A stretch of 64,000 nucleotides of DNA from Cylindrobasidium torrendii FP15055 ss-10 (GCA_000934385.1 KN880456.1:118685-182684); one strand, 5' to 3'; shown: positions 22,047-34,103, numbered from the stretch's first letter. Program-made: numbers and translations. The notes: generated by a model not told the origin, from the sequence alone.

Positions 22047-22299
22047 GCTGTTTTTCCATTCCATTTCCATTCCTTTTCTTTCTTTCTTTTCCGCATTCTA
22101 TTATACTCCCTTGTATGTATCCATATTACTATTACTATGGCAAGTGTTCCCCGTTCTCCACGTAGCTTTGTCAATCAATCACCCTTTGTCAAATCAATAA
22201 CCAATGGCGATATATGTACATACGTCTCGTGTTTTCTTCGAGTGAGTAAGTACAAGAACGTGTATGTGCTTGACGTTGGGGGTACGACCTGAGAGGGAT

Positions 22300-22555
22300 A
22301 TCCAGCCCGATGAAGTTATGCTGCCGCTTGCTGCGAGGAAGTTCAATGAGGATATCTGTGTCTACTCTTCCCTAGCCTCCTCGAACCTTACCACATCGAC
22401 AACACCTCCTCGGCAGAAACTCCGTCCGGCCGTGCGCGTGAGGGATAACAACGAGCACGCTCAGCGAGAGAGTATGTTCAACGTATATCTCGCTGTTATG
22501 ATGGGGAACGCGTGCGAGGCTGCGTTTCTTCCTCTTCTCCTTCATGTGAGCTGAC
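22300..22555 (+). pseudogene. Possible relic of a kinase-like exon
   Basis: One frame reads FNEDICVYSSLASSN and later FNVYLAVMMGNACEAAFLPLLL. The second piece resembles the N-lobe alpha-C region of the kinases in this window (RDIYMEISVLHACREAKSPFL). No P-loop, lysine, catalytic loop or flanking exon can be found. Weak; could be chance similarity. Confidence 0.25.
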
Positions 22556-22619
22556 AAAGACGCGGTGGACACGTTCGAGAGGCGGAGGGCTGGGAGCGCT
22601 CTGCGTTTCCCCGACTTTC

Positions 22620-22720
22620 CAATTGAGCCAGTCTGAATTCTTCCGTTTCCCTCACCCCGAGCAGAGGAACCACACTGCACGCTCTGATAATACCAGATAA
22701 TACCTAAACCCGCCTAGTAT
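22620..22720 (-). pseudogene. Relic of the 3' exon of the gene at 11995-12918
   Basis: The sequence cgctctgataata followed by cctaaaccc, and flanking bases including gaggaacc and cacccc, match 11975-12055 in the same orientation. The minus-strand reading GGFRYY, then a small insertion, corresponds to GFRYYQSVWVPLL of the intact gene. An 11-base insertion (taataccagat region) and frame changes show it is not functional. Confidence 0.45.
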
Positions 22721-23118
22721 ACGGATCTGCTCGGTGGGGTTACTAGCCAGAGAGACTACAGACGCTCCCTCTGCTCCTAAAAAGAAAATGAAGAAAAATG
22801 AGAGGGAGGTAGAGCTGAGCGGATTGCTGCCCGTGCGGGCCAATATCGTGTACGAACATAGTAGCCTGTGTGTACGAGCATAGTAGCTCTACACGGCACA
22901 GCTTTACGATTTCCCTCTGACCTCAGGAGCGGAAGAGAAGGAGGAGGGGGCGATACGAATGAGGGTTCAAATGTTCAAGTGCTAGGAGGGATGATGACGG
23001 AGGGATTGCTGCGACGGAATGGGAAAAAGGCAGATGCAGATGCAGTGTGAGGAATATTGACATCTCCCACTGTTTTTGCCAGGTGTGGGGATTGGTTACT
23101 TATGGTACTTGGATTATG
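22721..23118. other. Intergenic, no gene seen
   Basis: Only short unsupported frames. Confidence 0.35.
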
Positions 23119-23360
23119 CGATGGCTTGGATTGCTTACACCCAATGGGTTCGTGTCGTGTGAAAAAGTAGAGGACGAGTCAGGGATAGAATCCGCGACGG
23201 GCGCGCACAAGCGACGAAGGCAATAGTAATGCGGTTCGGGGGACGACTATTGCTTATACTTGATGGGCTCGTGTCGTTTGAGGAAACAGAGGACGAGTCA
23301 GTGAGACTAGGGATAGAATCCGCGCACGACAGTACTGCGGTTTCGGGGGACGAGAGTTAG
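23119..23360. repeat. ~115-bp imperfect tandem duplication
   Basis: The unit attgcttacacc...gggttcgtgtcgtgtg...agaggacgagtcag...gggatagaatccgcg...gcggttcgggggacga appears twice, first near 23126-23250 and then near 23248-23352, with small indels. Non-coding. Confidence 0.7.
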
Positions 23361-23795
23361 TTACGATGGACCCGGTCGCCAGCACGAGAGTTGGAAGGAA
23401 GTGCGTAGGGGTTGGGGGGAGGAGAAAATGAGCCAACTTTCTCTGTGCAAACACCACCCTCTTCTGTGCAAACACTAACTGAAGTTAGCACCTGTAAACG
23501 TCTGCCTTGACGCGAGTTTGGAATCATCACGGATTTGATGGATTACTCGACGACATCGCTGTTTATTGTTTGCCCTTACCAGATCGTTTTCTCAGCCTGA
23601 CTCTAACTAGAGGCAGATTGCATGTACATCGGCCCCTCCGCTCAAGATGAGGAGTGTGGACGCGGGAGAAGGGTGCGGACGACGACAAGAACCAGAACAC
23701 GGCTGACGACTACAGCAAACGGAAAAGAGATCGCAACTGGGGCGAGTCAAAACTTCAATACCGCTGGCGTCGCCCCCTCGCCCCGCAAAACAATG
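23361..23795. other. Intergenic, no gene seen
   Basis: No supported gene. Confidence 0.35.
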
Positions 23796-24666
23796 CTATA
23801 ACCTCGAACTGGCCTGTGGTAAAATAACATACGTCCTCCCCGACCCCAGCATAGTCCACAACTCCTTCACCGGATCCACCTGAACCACACGTTCCCCCAA
23901 CCCCAACCCCAAAACGCACTTTTCCACCTCCTTCACGATGTGTGCATGCCGCTCCGCCTCCTTCGCGGTGGAAGGAAGACGCATGGGGACCCATGGCATG
24001 CGTCTGCGTTTGCCGATTGCGATCATGCGCCAGAGTTCTGGGAAGCAGAAGGGGGAGTAGGTGGAGAGGGCGTAGAGCCGCGGGACCGGGAAGGAGGATG
24101 AGGATGAAGGGGGGGAGGGGGAGGGGGAGGAAGAAGAGGGGGAGGAAGCGAGGAGGGCGTGGATGGAGCGTACGGCGTCTTTCATGCGGGAAGCAAAGAC
24201 GCGCGTGGGTCGGTGCTCCCGCATCGCGGATTCCAGCTCGGGTGTGCGGACGAGGATGAAGGGGAGGGCGAGAAAGAGGAGTGCGTGGATGAGGACGGGG
24301 AAGTCCTATAAGTAGCATAACCCCGTGTGAGCGAAGACGGGAAGACGGGGAGGGAGGGAAGGGACGCACGGCGGTGTTTTCAATACAAATCATGACTAAT
24401 TCCTCCTCCTCCCCTCCTTCGTCCTCTCCGAGGTGGAAATCATCTGCGAGGACCGTCGCCGCCCACCGCACCCGCTCAACAAACGCCCTTCGTGTGCGTG
24501 TCCGTCCGGAGGCGCTTTCAATTTGAAGCACGTAGTCTTCTTCCTCCCCGTCTTCGTCCAACCCGCACACGCGTGTGTATGCATTCACCGCCTTCGTCTG
24601 TGTGCTGGTGCTGGGGTTAGGGTCCATCGTCGTCGTTGTCAAATGTAAAGAGAGGGAAGACCCCAT
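23796..24666 (-). CDS. Uncharacterised two-exon protein
   Basis: Minus-strand exons 24370-24666 and 23796-24305, joined in phase, 268 residues. The first exon encodes a Thr/Ser-rich start, then TRVCGLDEDGEEEDYVLQIE and a basic RTRTRRAFVERVRW helix. The junction gives CIENTADFPVLIHALLFLAL, a hydrophobic stretch that could be a buried helix or one membrane segment, and continues PFILVRTPELESAMREHRP. A long Ser/Pro low-complexity insert splits the second half. The end (VKEVEKCVLGLGLGERVVQV then DPVKELWTML) looks globular. I do not recognise a family. Intron position, phase and third-base GC support a real gene. Confidence 0.6.
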
Positions 24667-25479
24667 GATGATGGATGCATGACATAGTGAGTGCTTCCGA
24701 TCACGGCCCAAGCTCAGATTACCTCCGTGATCCGGTGGGGAAAACTCTTGGGGTCTGGAGGACTGCCATCTCGAACGTCTGTCTAACAGGGAAATGGTGA
24801 AAGGAATGGTAAAGGCGAGGGGAAAAAATCGCTCCTGCTTCTATCCTCCCGTCGTCAAAGTAAGAACGAACCTCAATAGCAAGCGCGTTCGTTCTACTAT
24901 GTATTGTGTGCGAAGGGTGCGTCCAGCTAGCACACTTCATCCAAACAATAATGTTATCCTTACACGAGTAGGCTCGGAATGCCAACAGCAATTAGAAACC
25001 GTTGAGTTAGTGTATCAAGGGACACCCGGCTAGCCCACAAAAAAGGAAGACGCACGCGGTTCTCTTCCTCCTTCTTCTCTTCTTGCCTCCCTCCTTCGAC
25101 CGGGTACACAAGTTCCAGCGGTGTGCCGTTGTAGAGAGGTCCACTACTTGAACATGCCGGCGCGTTGAAATTGAAGGAAGGAGAACGCGCGTAATTCTCC
25201 TCTCCCTCCCTCCCGGTCCTTCGTCCTCCTACTCCTTCGTCCCGTCTTTCGCCCGAGTCCTTCCTTCGTCCAGAGTCCCTACTCCTTCGTCCCGATTCCC
25301 AAGTCCTCGTCCAACCTCATCCTCCCCTTGCGTATAATCTCACCCGTGACAAAATATACGTCGTCCACCGGAGCGGCTGCAGCTCAGAGACCACCCGCCC
25401 AAGTTGTTATATTAGCCAAGGCCTCCTCTACCGTCTGCAGTTTAACTTGCCGGCGCCACCAACACCCGCCCCAAACCCA
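24667..25479. other. Gene-free CT-rich spacer
   Basis: Pyrimidine-rich with many tccttcgtcc-like repeats around 25190-25310. No gene seen. Confidence 0.4.
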
Positions 25480-26110
25480 AGAGTATATGTTGGATGTCCG
25501 CGCATCCCAGGAAATACTAGTCCGCGCAGGAAGGAAGTCCGAATCAGCATACGAGCTTCGAGGGAAGAGGAGAGGTTTCCAAAATCCTCATGAGTGAGTG
25601 AGTGAGATCCCGAACCTGCTGCGTGCGTGATGTATAACCACCTATTCCCCTTTCTCGACAGTCCCGCACGCCAGTGCTCTCTGATCAAAGAATGTTTCTC
25701 ACCGAGGAAATCGTCTTCCGATACGCAACCCAGAAAAAACTAGTCCTCGCATCCCAGAGTCAGCATACGACTCATCGAGGAGGGGTTTCCGGAATTCTCT
25801 GAGCAGTGAGCGAGATACGCGGATTATGGTGTGCAACGCGTTGGGTCCTGACATACGCGCACCGATATTCACGATACGGCGCGGGATTTTCTGCGCGAGG
25901 ACATCAAAAACCCACGACAAGCTTGAGAAGAATTGGTCCAAGAATGCTTTTCACCGAGGAAATGTCTTCCGATAGTACGCGCCTTGGGTTCTGGCATCCA
26001 ATGCGTTGGGTCCTGACATACGCGCACCGATGTTCACGATACGGCGCGGGATTTCTGCGTGAGGACATCAAAAACCTCACTACAAGACGGCCCGGAGGGA
26101 GCGCTACGTA
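25480..26110. repeat. Degenerate tandem repeats, first block
   Basis: Three related units (about 25500-25620, 25690-25940, 25945-26090). Shared pieces include tttctcaccgaggaaat, tcttccgata, gcgttgggtcctgacatacg, cgcaccgat, ttcacgatacggcgcgg and gaggacatcaaaaacc. Non-coding in all frames. Confidence 0.75.
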
Positions 26111-26194
26111 TACCTTTTTTGATGTGTTCTTTGGATTTTTGATGCGTTCTTTGGACTTTCGATGCGCTCTTTGGATCATGACGAAGACGGAAGG

Positions 26195-26745
26195 AGCCTC
26201 CTCGCTGTCCGGCAGACGTTTAATTCTTCAATAACCAACACTCAGTACCGCTGGAAATGGTGCCTGTACACCGCTGGGGATACCTCCACAGGCTGTATTG
26301 AAGGTTATCAGTGCGGTCGCTGACAAGTGATTCTTACATAGTGCGAGTAAACACTAAATGACAGTGTACTACACATATCAGAAGTCAGCTCGTTATGCGT
26401 AGCTCCCAAATAGTAAGTAAGTAAGTATATCAAATCAAATCAACAAGGTGGACCCCAAAGACAGAAAGACAAGTTTTCCCTCCTTGCTGTCCGGCAGACG
26501 TTCTTCAATACCGCTGGGAATGGAGCCTGTACACCGCTGGGAATGCCCTCCACAGCTGCTGTACAGGGCTGTATAATCATTGAAGGTTATCAGTGCGGTA
26601 GCTGACAAGTGATTCTTACATAGCGCGAGTAAACAGCAGATGACAGTGTACTATGTATTAGTGAGGCTCGATATGCTTAAGTAGCTCCCAATAGTAAGTA
26701 AGTATATCAAATCAACAAGGTGAATGACAGACAGACAACGTAAGG
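26195..26745. repeat. ~270-bp direct tandem duplication, second block
   Basis: Unit one (about 26195-26465) and unit two (about 26480-26745) share ctgtccggcagacgtt, accgctggaaatgg/accgctgggaatgg, tgaaggttatcagtgcgg, gctgacaagtgattcttaca, atgacagtgtacta and agtaagtaagtatatcaaat, with small indels. Confidence 0.8.
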
Positions 26746-27055
26746 CGGAATCCGTCGACAACATGCTGAATGAACGATGGACAATGAGGACCCATGTTCG
26801 GAAGAGCAGGCAGCCTCTGCCTTGACAACTTTGCCGTCAATGTGCAAAGACCACAAGTTCGTTAAGTAAGTATATCAACTCAACAAGAAGGTGAATGACA
26901 GACAACATACTTAAGGCGAATGTGAATGACAGACAACGTAAGGCTGAATGAACGATGTACAATGAGGATGTATCGAATAGCAGGCAGCCGGCGGCCTTGA
27001 CAATTTCCAGCAACTTTGCCGTCAATGTGCAAAGACCACAAGTTCGAGCACTGAG
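26719..27055. repeat. ~160-bp direct duplication, third block
   Basis: Two copies of a unit that starts gtgaatgacagacaac, passes through ctgaatgaacgatg and gcaggcagcc, and ends ccgtcaatgtgcaaagacca then caagttcg. It directly continues the second block, so the region grew by successive local duplications. Confidence 0.75.
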
Positions 27056-27507
27056 AGTTCGACGCTGGGTGATTGTGGATATAGTGCAGCATAAATTACA
27101 ACATCAACACAAACGAGCCCTCAACAACCCTCCGACGCACATCACCGAAATTACACAAAGTTAGCGTACATCGGGATAAGCTAGCGTCTGCGTGTAAGAG
27201 AACACCAGCTTCGGGCCCACGACCAAAATATCCGGCGTCAAGCCCTTGAACAACGCCCTCGTCACCCAAAGTTAACATTGAAACTCGGTCAGTTCAATCA
27301 GCACCGCGATGAATCCTCAACTCTCCAGCCAGCATCCCGATAAAAACATATCATGACCCAATGAACTCAAAAAAAGCAACAAAACACCTGAATATATCCT
27401 ATCCCCACTAGTACATAGTACGTACAAAGACAGAGAGAGCCCTACAGCACCAGCACCAGAGCACCAGCACCTCTCACTCCCCTACCCACACCTCTCCTCT
27501 CGCTTAC
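27056..27507. other. Intergenic 3' of eIF2A
   Basis: No gene. Probably the 3' untranslated region of the eIF2A gene. Confidence 0.4.
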
Positions 27508-29802
27508 TTACTTCTCCAACGCAGCAAGCTCCCTCCGAATCTCAGCCTCCCCATCCATCTTCTTCACCTGCGTAGCCTCCAACCTCTCCCCCCGCTTCGC
27601 CTTCTCCTTCAACTCCTCAATCGCCTTCAACTTCTTATTCAAATTCCTCACCTTCTTCGCAGCCGCATCCCCAGCCTCATCCACTTCAGGCGCAGCCACC
27701 ACAGGAGGCGCAGGAGGAGGAGAAGGAGGCGCAGTCACCCTCCCATTCCCATTCTGCGCTTTCCTGTTATTATTATTGTTGTTGTTGCCGTTCCCACCCA
27801 CACCAACACCCCCACCACCCTCACTCTTCGCACCCTTATTCCTCTTCCGGTTCTTCTTATCATCCCCACCAGCTCCTCCAGGCCCAGGACTCGGACTATG
27901 GCTCGTAGAAGCAGCACCAGGAACATGCCTCGGTCCAGGACTCCGACTATACCTCTGCGTAGGCGTCACACTCCCACTTCCCCCTCCTCCTCCACCACCA
28001 TTACCATTCGGCATCCCACCCTCATCCTCCCTCTTAAACATCGCAGGCGCAGCAAGCCCCCTCGCCCCAGGCGGCCGATACGCTCCCGCAGGCTTGCTCG
28101 CAACCACAAGCGGCTTCTGCATCCCAAGCACAGACGCACCAGGCGCAGGACTCAACGGCACATTCTGTCCAAACGCAGGCGTATGCTCCACAGGCGTAGG
28201 CCGCCAACTCGCAGCGTACAGCTCCTCCGTCTGCTGGATATGCACAAGCGGGCCAGAACAATGCCAGATCTTCACCCCGTTGTCCACACGCAAGCGGGGA
28301 GATAGCGTCGCCGTAAGCAGGAACCGCCCGTCGGGAGACCAGTCGCAGTACGACGTGTTCGGCGCATCAATCGTCGTGATCTTCGCTAGCGTCCGTCGGT
28401 CGTACATATCAATCTTCCCCGCCAGATTGCCGAACCCAGCGAGCGCGACAAGCCGGCCTTGCGGGTTGAACGAGATAAAGTTGACAGGGCCAGAACCAAA
28501 GTCGTGCAGCTTCCGCACACGCTGGTCAAAGATCACGGATTTCGCAGGCATGACTGTCCGGGAAGTTAGGTTTGAGAGGATAGGAAGAAACAGACGACGC
28601 ACATCCATACACAACCCCAAACTCTTTCGAGTTCGGGCTCCACGTGAAATCATGAATCGGCCCCTCCTTGTCAAGCGTGACCCGACAGTCGTAGTTCCCA
28701 GCCGCGCTGAGCAGATACAGCATCGTCTCTCCATAGTAGCTCTTGTTCGAATTATCCACATCCGTCTGCGTCAACACAAGCACCTGTGTCCCGAGCGTAT
28801 TCCACTTGATCGTCGCCCGGTCAGCCTTGTAGAACGACTTGCTGCATGACGGTGCACTCTGCAGATTCACTAGACCAAATATCTTGATACTCGCCGGGGC
28901 GCCCTGCATCTCATAAGCACCACCGTCGACGAACAGAGTTAACGGACGCACCTTTTTCTCTGCGACAAACACCGCAATACTCGGATTCAACCCCGGGCTG
29001 AGCGTCAGACTCGTCGCGCCCTCGACCCTCAGCTTATCCGTCATCCCTTTGCCCCACTCGGCCGGCCTGTACACCTGCACGTCCGCACCCACCAGACGCA
29101 CCGCATGGCTCTCCGACACAGTATACTGCAAATCCCAGCCCTCCAATCCCTTTTGGACGAACGCAATGAGCTCCTCCCCAGTCGAAGTCGAGAACACACG
29201 CAGATTCTTGTGCGGCGTGCCATCCTCGAGCTTGGCGGGGCGCTCCCATGTAGAGAGATACGTCCCCCGCGGACTAAAGTTCAACTCGACAATGTTGGGG
29301 AGGGGGAGCTCGCGAAGGAGATGGGCACCTTCTGCTTGGAAGATACGGACGCTAAGGACCGAGTTTCAATGCCAACGTACGCAGATGGACAGACTAGGGT
29401 TTACGCACGCGGAAGGCAAAGCGTACGCAAAGAATCGTCCGTCAGCGCTGTACGTGTACGATCTTGCAGGGACATCAGGCGATTCAAAGCCTGGGACCGG
29501 AAGGTAGTGCGGCGTGCCCCCGACGAGGCCCATCGATTTTTGTGCACGAACTGTGGCAGGGATCAGTACGGGGCAACAGGAGCAGGAGAGTCGGGCATGT
29601 AGATGGGGAGGCAGCAGTATGGGTAGTACACGACCACATAACGCGTGTCAAGGACGCGGAGTAGGTGTTGATGACGCGACACGAGAATGTGTGCGCATAA
29701 TCTGGAGTACATGGGACGACTTGGATGCACCGGCAGAAGGGGATGAAAGGGGTCGGGAGGCGAGGACGTACATGCATACTGCTGCGAGATCTGGGACGCC
29801 AT
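27508..29802 (-). CDS. Eukaryotic translation initiation factor 2A
   Basis: Minus-strand exons 29772-29802, 29409-29550, 28603-29351, 27508-28553, all in phase, 655 residues, close to the family length. A 221-base first intron splits the short first exon (MASQISQQYA). The N-terminal two thirds form the WD-type propeller: DGRFFAYALP, NFSPRGTYLSTWERP, IHDFTWSPNSKEFGVVYG, MPAKSVIFDQR, VNFISFNPQGRLVALAGFGN, SYCDWSPDGRFLLTATLSPR and DNGVKIWH are all eIF2A hallmarks. The rest is Gly/Asn-rich disorder, ending in a charged helix (VRNLNKKLKAIEELKEK). eIF2A delivers initiator tRNA in some non-canonical, GTP-independent or stress initiation events; it acts in the cytosol with the 40S subunit. Intact. 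Confidence 0.95.
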
Positions 29803-30396
29803 TTTTGCAACGTTTTTCTTTCCAACTACGCGTCGTTTGTCTTATTTCCTTGAGGTAGTGGCAAGGCAATTTATCGAGCGTGCGTGGCAATGAAATGCTG
29901 GGTGGCGATGTGTCTTGTGCGAGGTAGCGAGACGGGCGTGCTTTTTCGGCGTGCGAGCGTGTTCTGCTTTTTCCGCAACGTAGCGTGGAGCCTGATCTGA
30001 GGACGAAGAGATAGGTTGATGGGAAACAGAAGCAAGTTAATGCTTCAAAGGAGGCGCCGCGCGGCCAGACGGATGATGATGATGGTTCGCAACCAAGAGG
30101 TGATCGCTTTTTTTGCGGAGATAGCCGAACAGAGACTTTCACGCACGCGAGAGAGATCGAACCGCGGCAGCCGCAATTTAAGCTCGAAGGGATTGGGTGG
30201 CTGCTGCGATTGGCAAGTCTTCGCGTACAGCAGAATTGTTTATCTTTTTGATTCAATCATCTAGACAAGTGTCTCACGCTTTCCACTGTATTGAACTTAT
30301 CACTTGCCAGCCTGACCAGACACCGCATTACGGATGCCACTCGAACCCACCTGAGGGAAATAAACACCTGCATGCGTGAGAAAGAAGATAGAGCGT
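29803..30396. other. Upstream region of eIF2A
   Basis: A long minus-strand open frame here overlaps the eIF2A leader but is Ser/Arg-rich with no domain. No gene called. Confidence 0.4.
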
Positions 30397-31060
30397 CTAC
30401 ACTTCGAGGAACGTATAAAGAATGCGAGAGATGATGAATAAAACAATGAAATACATCCTTCTCGACGCCTGAAATGGTGTTTTGAACAATTCGTTGTAGT
30501 GCCTCATTAAAAGAGACTTATCGTACCTCCCTGTACAGTTCACTTCAGTCCCACACGCTCCGGTAACAGAGTCCATATCCACCTATGGTTTCACACATTT
30601 ACTCAATGCGGATAGTCAAATGCGGATAGGACTTTTACCTACCAGGCGACCGTCACGGAGTCGGAGAGTCAGCACGTCGAGCGCGGCAACCAGCTGGACA
30701 TGTTCCGCTTTGGTGAATCAATTATGTAATCATCCTCTGCGATGGTGTTCCTAGAAAAATACTTGCCTTCGATTTCAGCATATTGAACCACCGGAGACGG
30801 TATTCAGATCAATGCGCTTATCACAGCCTAACACTGAAGGCGGGTTTCCAGCGTTCACGAAGCAGAACGTTTACTAACATTTCAAGCAGAGTTTCAACTT
30901 TTGAGGGCGGTATCCTTCTTTCACGGCCTGTTGTGATGCGCTCACCAACTTGAGCTTCCCGGTCGATTCCTTTGTCGACGGTGTCATCTTGAATCCAGAC
31001 CCTCCTCAACACAACTGATTGCTCTGCTGGCACTCACCAATGAAAGAGTCGTACGCGTTG
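30397..31060 (-). other. Possible small multi-exon gene, unresolved
   Basis: Short coding-like pieces on the minus strand: one near 30650-30705 reads AEHVQLVAALDVLTLRLRDG with a good acceptor before it and GTAGGT after it. Another near 30540-30590 reads VDMDSVTGACGTEVNCTG. A third near 30880-31000 reads MTPSTKESTGKLKLVSASQQ. Introns of normal size could link them, but I could not fix a single phase-consistent chain or name a family. Confidence 0.25.
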
Positions 31061-31211
31061 TCGACAGAATTGACCAGTCGCGTGTTAAACGTTAAAGTCG
31101 CACAAAACACAAAATTCAATTCATACTACTCAACCGGTCACACCATCCATCAAAAACTAACTACTGAAAAAAGAGGTAGAGGACATTGGAAGGAAAGAAA
31201 ACTCCCAAAGC

Positions 31212-31959
31212 CTACTTAGTAAGAATCCCAAGGAGGGTGAGGAGGAGAGCGACAACAACGCCGACGACATCCTTGAGCCTGTAAAGTCACGTAAGTACTG
31301 GTTACTGACTAGTGAAAAAAGGACGTACAGGAACACGAGAGTAGCGACGATGCCCGGAAGGAGGTGCTCGAGGTTCCAGAGGAGGTCGTACAGGAGATGC
31401 GTAAGCGCGCCGACGAGGACACCCGTGTGGCCGTGCCCGTGTCCTCCGGGGATGTGGTCGACGGATTTGTTGATCGACTACAGTGAGCGTTGTTAGTATA
31501 CTATGCACAGAAGAAGCCATGAGTAAGAAGACTGACCTCGACGATGGCAGCGGTCTGCTGTGCGATCTCATCTTGGGACTGACGGGAAACGATGGCGCGC
31601 GCGGAGAGTCCGGAGAGGCTGTCTTTGGCGGTGGTCAGAGCGGCGTTGAGGTTTTCGAGGAGGGGCGCGTAGGTTTCCTCGTCAGTGTGGCCAGAGGCGA
31701 CGGCCGAGTCTGCAAAAAAAAAAAGAAATGATTATTAGTATAACCGCTGAGTACTGAGTAGTCGGGGACAAAGGGAGCACAAACCAATCTGGGGAATGAT
31801 AGAGCTGGTCGTCGTCTGGAGCGTGTCGAGCGTGGCCTTGATATCGGCGTTCGAGCGGGCGGCAACGGCGCCAGACTGGACGGTGGGAATGGCGAACACC
31901 GAGGTGGTCGCAAAGCCCAAGAGAGCGTAAAGGGTGAAGAAGATGGATGAGGCGTGCAT
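31212..31959 (-). CDS. Small secreted protein, paralog of 38627-39348
   Basis: Minus-strand exons 31785-31959, 31537-31709, 31329-31477, 31212-31278, in phase, 187 residues. A clear signal peptide (IFFTLYALLGFATTSVFA) leads to a predicted helical segment RSNADIKATLDTLQTTTSSI. A spacer follows with SRQSQDEIAQQTAAIVESIN, then LLYDLLWNLEHLLPGIVATL and a hydrophobic C terminus LKDVVGVVVALLLTLLG. The paralog at 38627 has the same four exons and phases, and both share NADIK, RQSQDEIAQ and LKDVVGVVVALL. The helical repeat and secretion recall hydrophobic-surface-binding-type proteins, but that is only a resemblance. The His/Gly insert in exon 3 (PGGHGHGHTG) is absent from the paralog. Role unknown; likely cell wall or extracellular. 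Confidence 0.8.
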
Positions 31960-34103
31960 AGCTGAGCTGAGAAGAAGACTAAGAGACAAAGGTCGAGTGG
32001 GCTCGATGAAGTCCCTCTCTGTTAGGTGTCCCTCTTTTATACGAGGGGAGGAGGGTTAACTGTAGTGTCACGCAACAACTGCCAAGAGATGGCGAACGTA
32101 TGCCTATGTCAGAGTGAACGGAGAAATTTTCGGGGGGTCAACAGGCAAACCATGTATGCGGCGCAATGTGCAGAGATCGCAAAAGTGATGCAAGAATAAC
32201 ACGCAAGTCGAGGTTGTGTCTAATCGAGCTCACGAGAAAATGAAAGGAAAAGTCGATGCTCGAGTTCTGACGGTGTCAACCACCGCGTACGACTAGGAAA
32301 ATATAACAAACGTTGACTTTGCTAGCTGTGGCCGTCAACGCAACAGACGAAGTCCAGGACAGAATAACGGGTGAGGGACCAAGCGTCCTGTCATGCGAAC
32401 CAGATTCCAGGCAAACTCTGTGTACCGGCGAGTGCTCTACCTAGTTTCCCCGCACGGACAATGGCACGCCTGAGCAATGCCCTTGTCAACATTATCCCGA
32501 CATAGAGCAGTAGTAGAGAAACGGCGTCATTCCTGTTCTGGGGTAAGTAATTACATGCATCCCTGCCGGCGTATATGGGGTTCAGCTGAGTAGGAACCTC
32601 AAAGTGCGAGGGCACTGCGAGAGCGAGATTAGCAAATATACGTTCGGTTGAGCCTTGCTAGTCGGTGACAGACCTATGCGCGTCAGTTCGAATCCTGTCC
32701 TAACCTTCTTGATGCATTTGGAACGCAGCGGTCAGTCACATGAACTCATCTTCTGTGATGACCATGTATGTCGCACCAGGATTCGCGCACTCATTGAACG
32801 TTTGTCTGGGTCCTTGTGCATGAGAAATATGATAGCAGTCGCACTGGTCCCACCTCATTGCATCGTTCCGGCCATGAAAGGACCTTGATTTGCCTCGTTG
32901 CCTAGTCTGGAGTTCTTAGATGTCCTGCGTCAATATTGAGAACGCGAAGAACTTCGGGGTAGGCTAGGTTTACTTGTGGGAAAGACCGAATCGGAAGGGT
33001 TCCTTAATAACTGTGAGCTACCCTTTTCTCACGCACGCTTATTCTCACCAAGACGCCACTATGCACCATTTCCGGCTTCCTCTTCGTACGTATGTCTGGT
33101 TCCCGGTGAGCGTCCAAAGAGTTCCCACAACAATGAAAACGGCTTACGACTTGAGCCAGAGCCTCACCCGGAATGCCGAATAGCTTCAACGTTCATCTTT
33201 AGAATTTTATAACTTTGTTGAATTGTAGTTCGTCCCTTTCCTTTTCGTGCGGGACTTTTCGTGCGAGAAACCAAAAAGCAAGTGCATGAGGGCGGAACAA
33301 AGCGCTACACCAGCCAAGACTCAATTAGGTGGCGGACAATGCGCTGGTCGTCAAAGAGCAGCACAAAGGCTTTCCTAGTCTGAGCGTTGAGCGTTGAACG
33401 ATGAACGATGAAGATGTATGGGTGTATTCCGTGAAATGAAAAATGGCGCGATTGTCTTTACATGTACGGAGGAGCGCGTGTGTTGCGTTAGACTATGAAG
33501 AAATTGCGTGGCGGGACCGTAGTGCACGAAACGGTTTACAACTTCGCCGCGAGACCATGTTGCTGCCCGGACTCCAGAGCGTCCACTAAGAGCCCCAGGC
33601 CGGATATCCGGGTACTGCTGATAACTGTCAGCGTGATATAAAAGAGACGTTGCAGTCTTTCCCTGCACCTAATACTGAACGGCGTCCTAGACGGTAATTT
33701 AGGCTAGAATGCGCACCGTGAGCTCTCTGAAGAGAGCGGTCTGGAGGTTTGGCAACAGTATGCATGGCTGAAAATATTCAATTATATACTATGCCTACCC
33801 TCCATAGCGCGTTCGCCCTCGAATCCAGCGATGGGGGAGATGAGCAAACGAGAGACAGAGACACAGAACGTGGCGAATGTCCAGAGTCCAGACCCATGGG
33901 CCATCACCAAGTCGCCGCCGATCATGCCGAAAACTTTGTCGGTGTCTTTCGGACCAGCCTGGACTTTCCTTCCACCTCTCACCGGCACCTCTGAGTCTGC
34001 CTCCCTCTCCCTTCGCCTCCCCGTCTGCTCGCCAGCCTCTGCTCCGTCGTCCTTTCAAAAGCTAAACGCACACATACCCCCTTCAAAAAAGTACTAAGCT
34101 AGA
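31960..34103. other. ~2.1 kb spacer, no gene seen
   Basis: A TATA-like tcttttatacg on the plus strand near 32033-32043 (ctcgtataaaagag on the minus strand) probably serves the secreted-protein gene. Beyond that only short, unsupported frames. Confidence 0.4.

Noticed and set aside
25480..27055. Repeat cluster considered as CRISPR-like or telomeric
   Set aside because: Units are long, degenerate and head-to-tail without regular spacers; this is a eukaryotic genome and no telomere motif is present.
27776..28849. 357-residue open frame on the plus strand
   Set aside because: It is exactly antisense to the eIF2A coding exon; Pro/Arg/Ser composition mirrors the Gly-rich tail on the other strand.
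29648..30256. 202-residue minus-strand frame upstream of eIF2A
   Set aside because: Overlaps the first exon and leader of eIF2A, Ser/Arg-rich, no domain.
30821..31033. 70-residue minus-strand frame taken as a complete protein
   Set aside because: Other frames in the same stretch look equally coding; treated as part of an unresolved multi-exon region.
32670..32710. agttcgaatcc resembling a tRNA T-arm
   Set aside because: The flanking five-base arms do not pair and no acceptor or anticodon stem can be formed.
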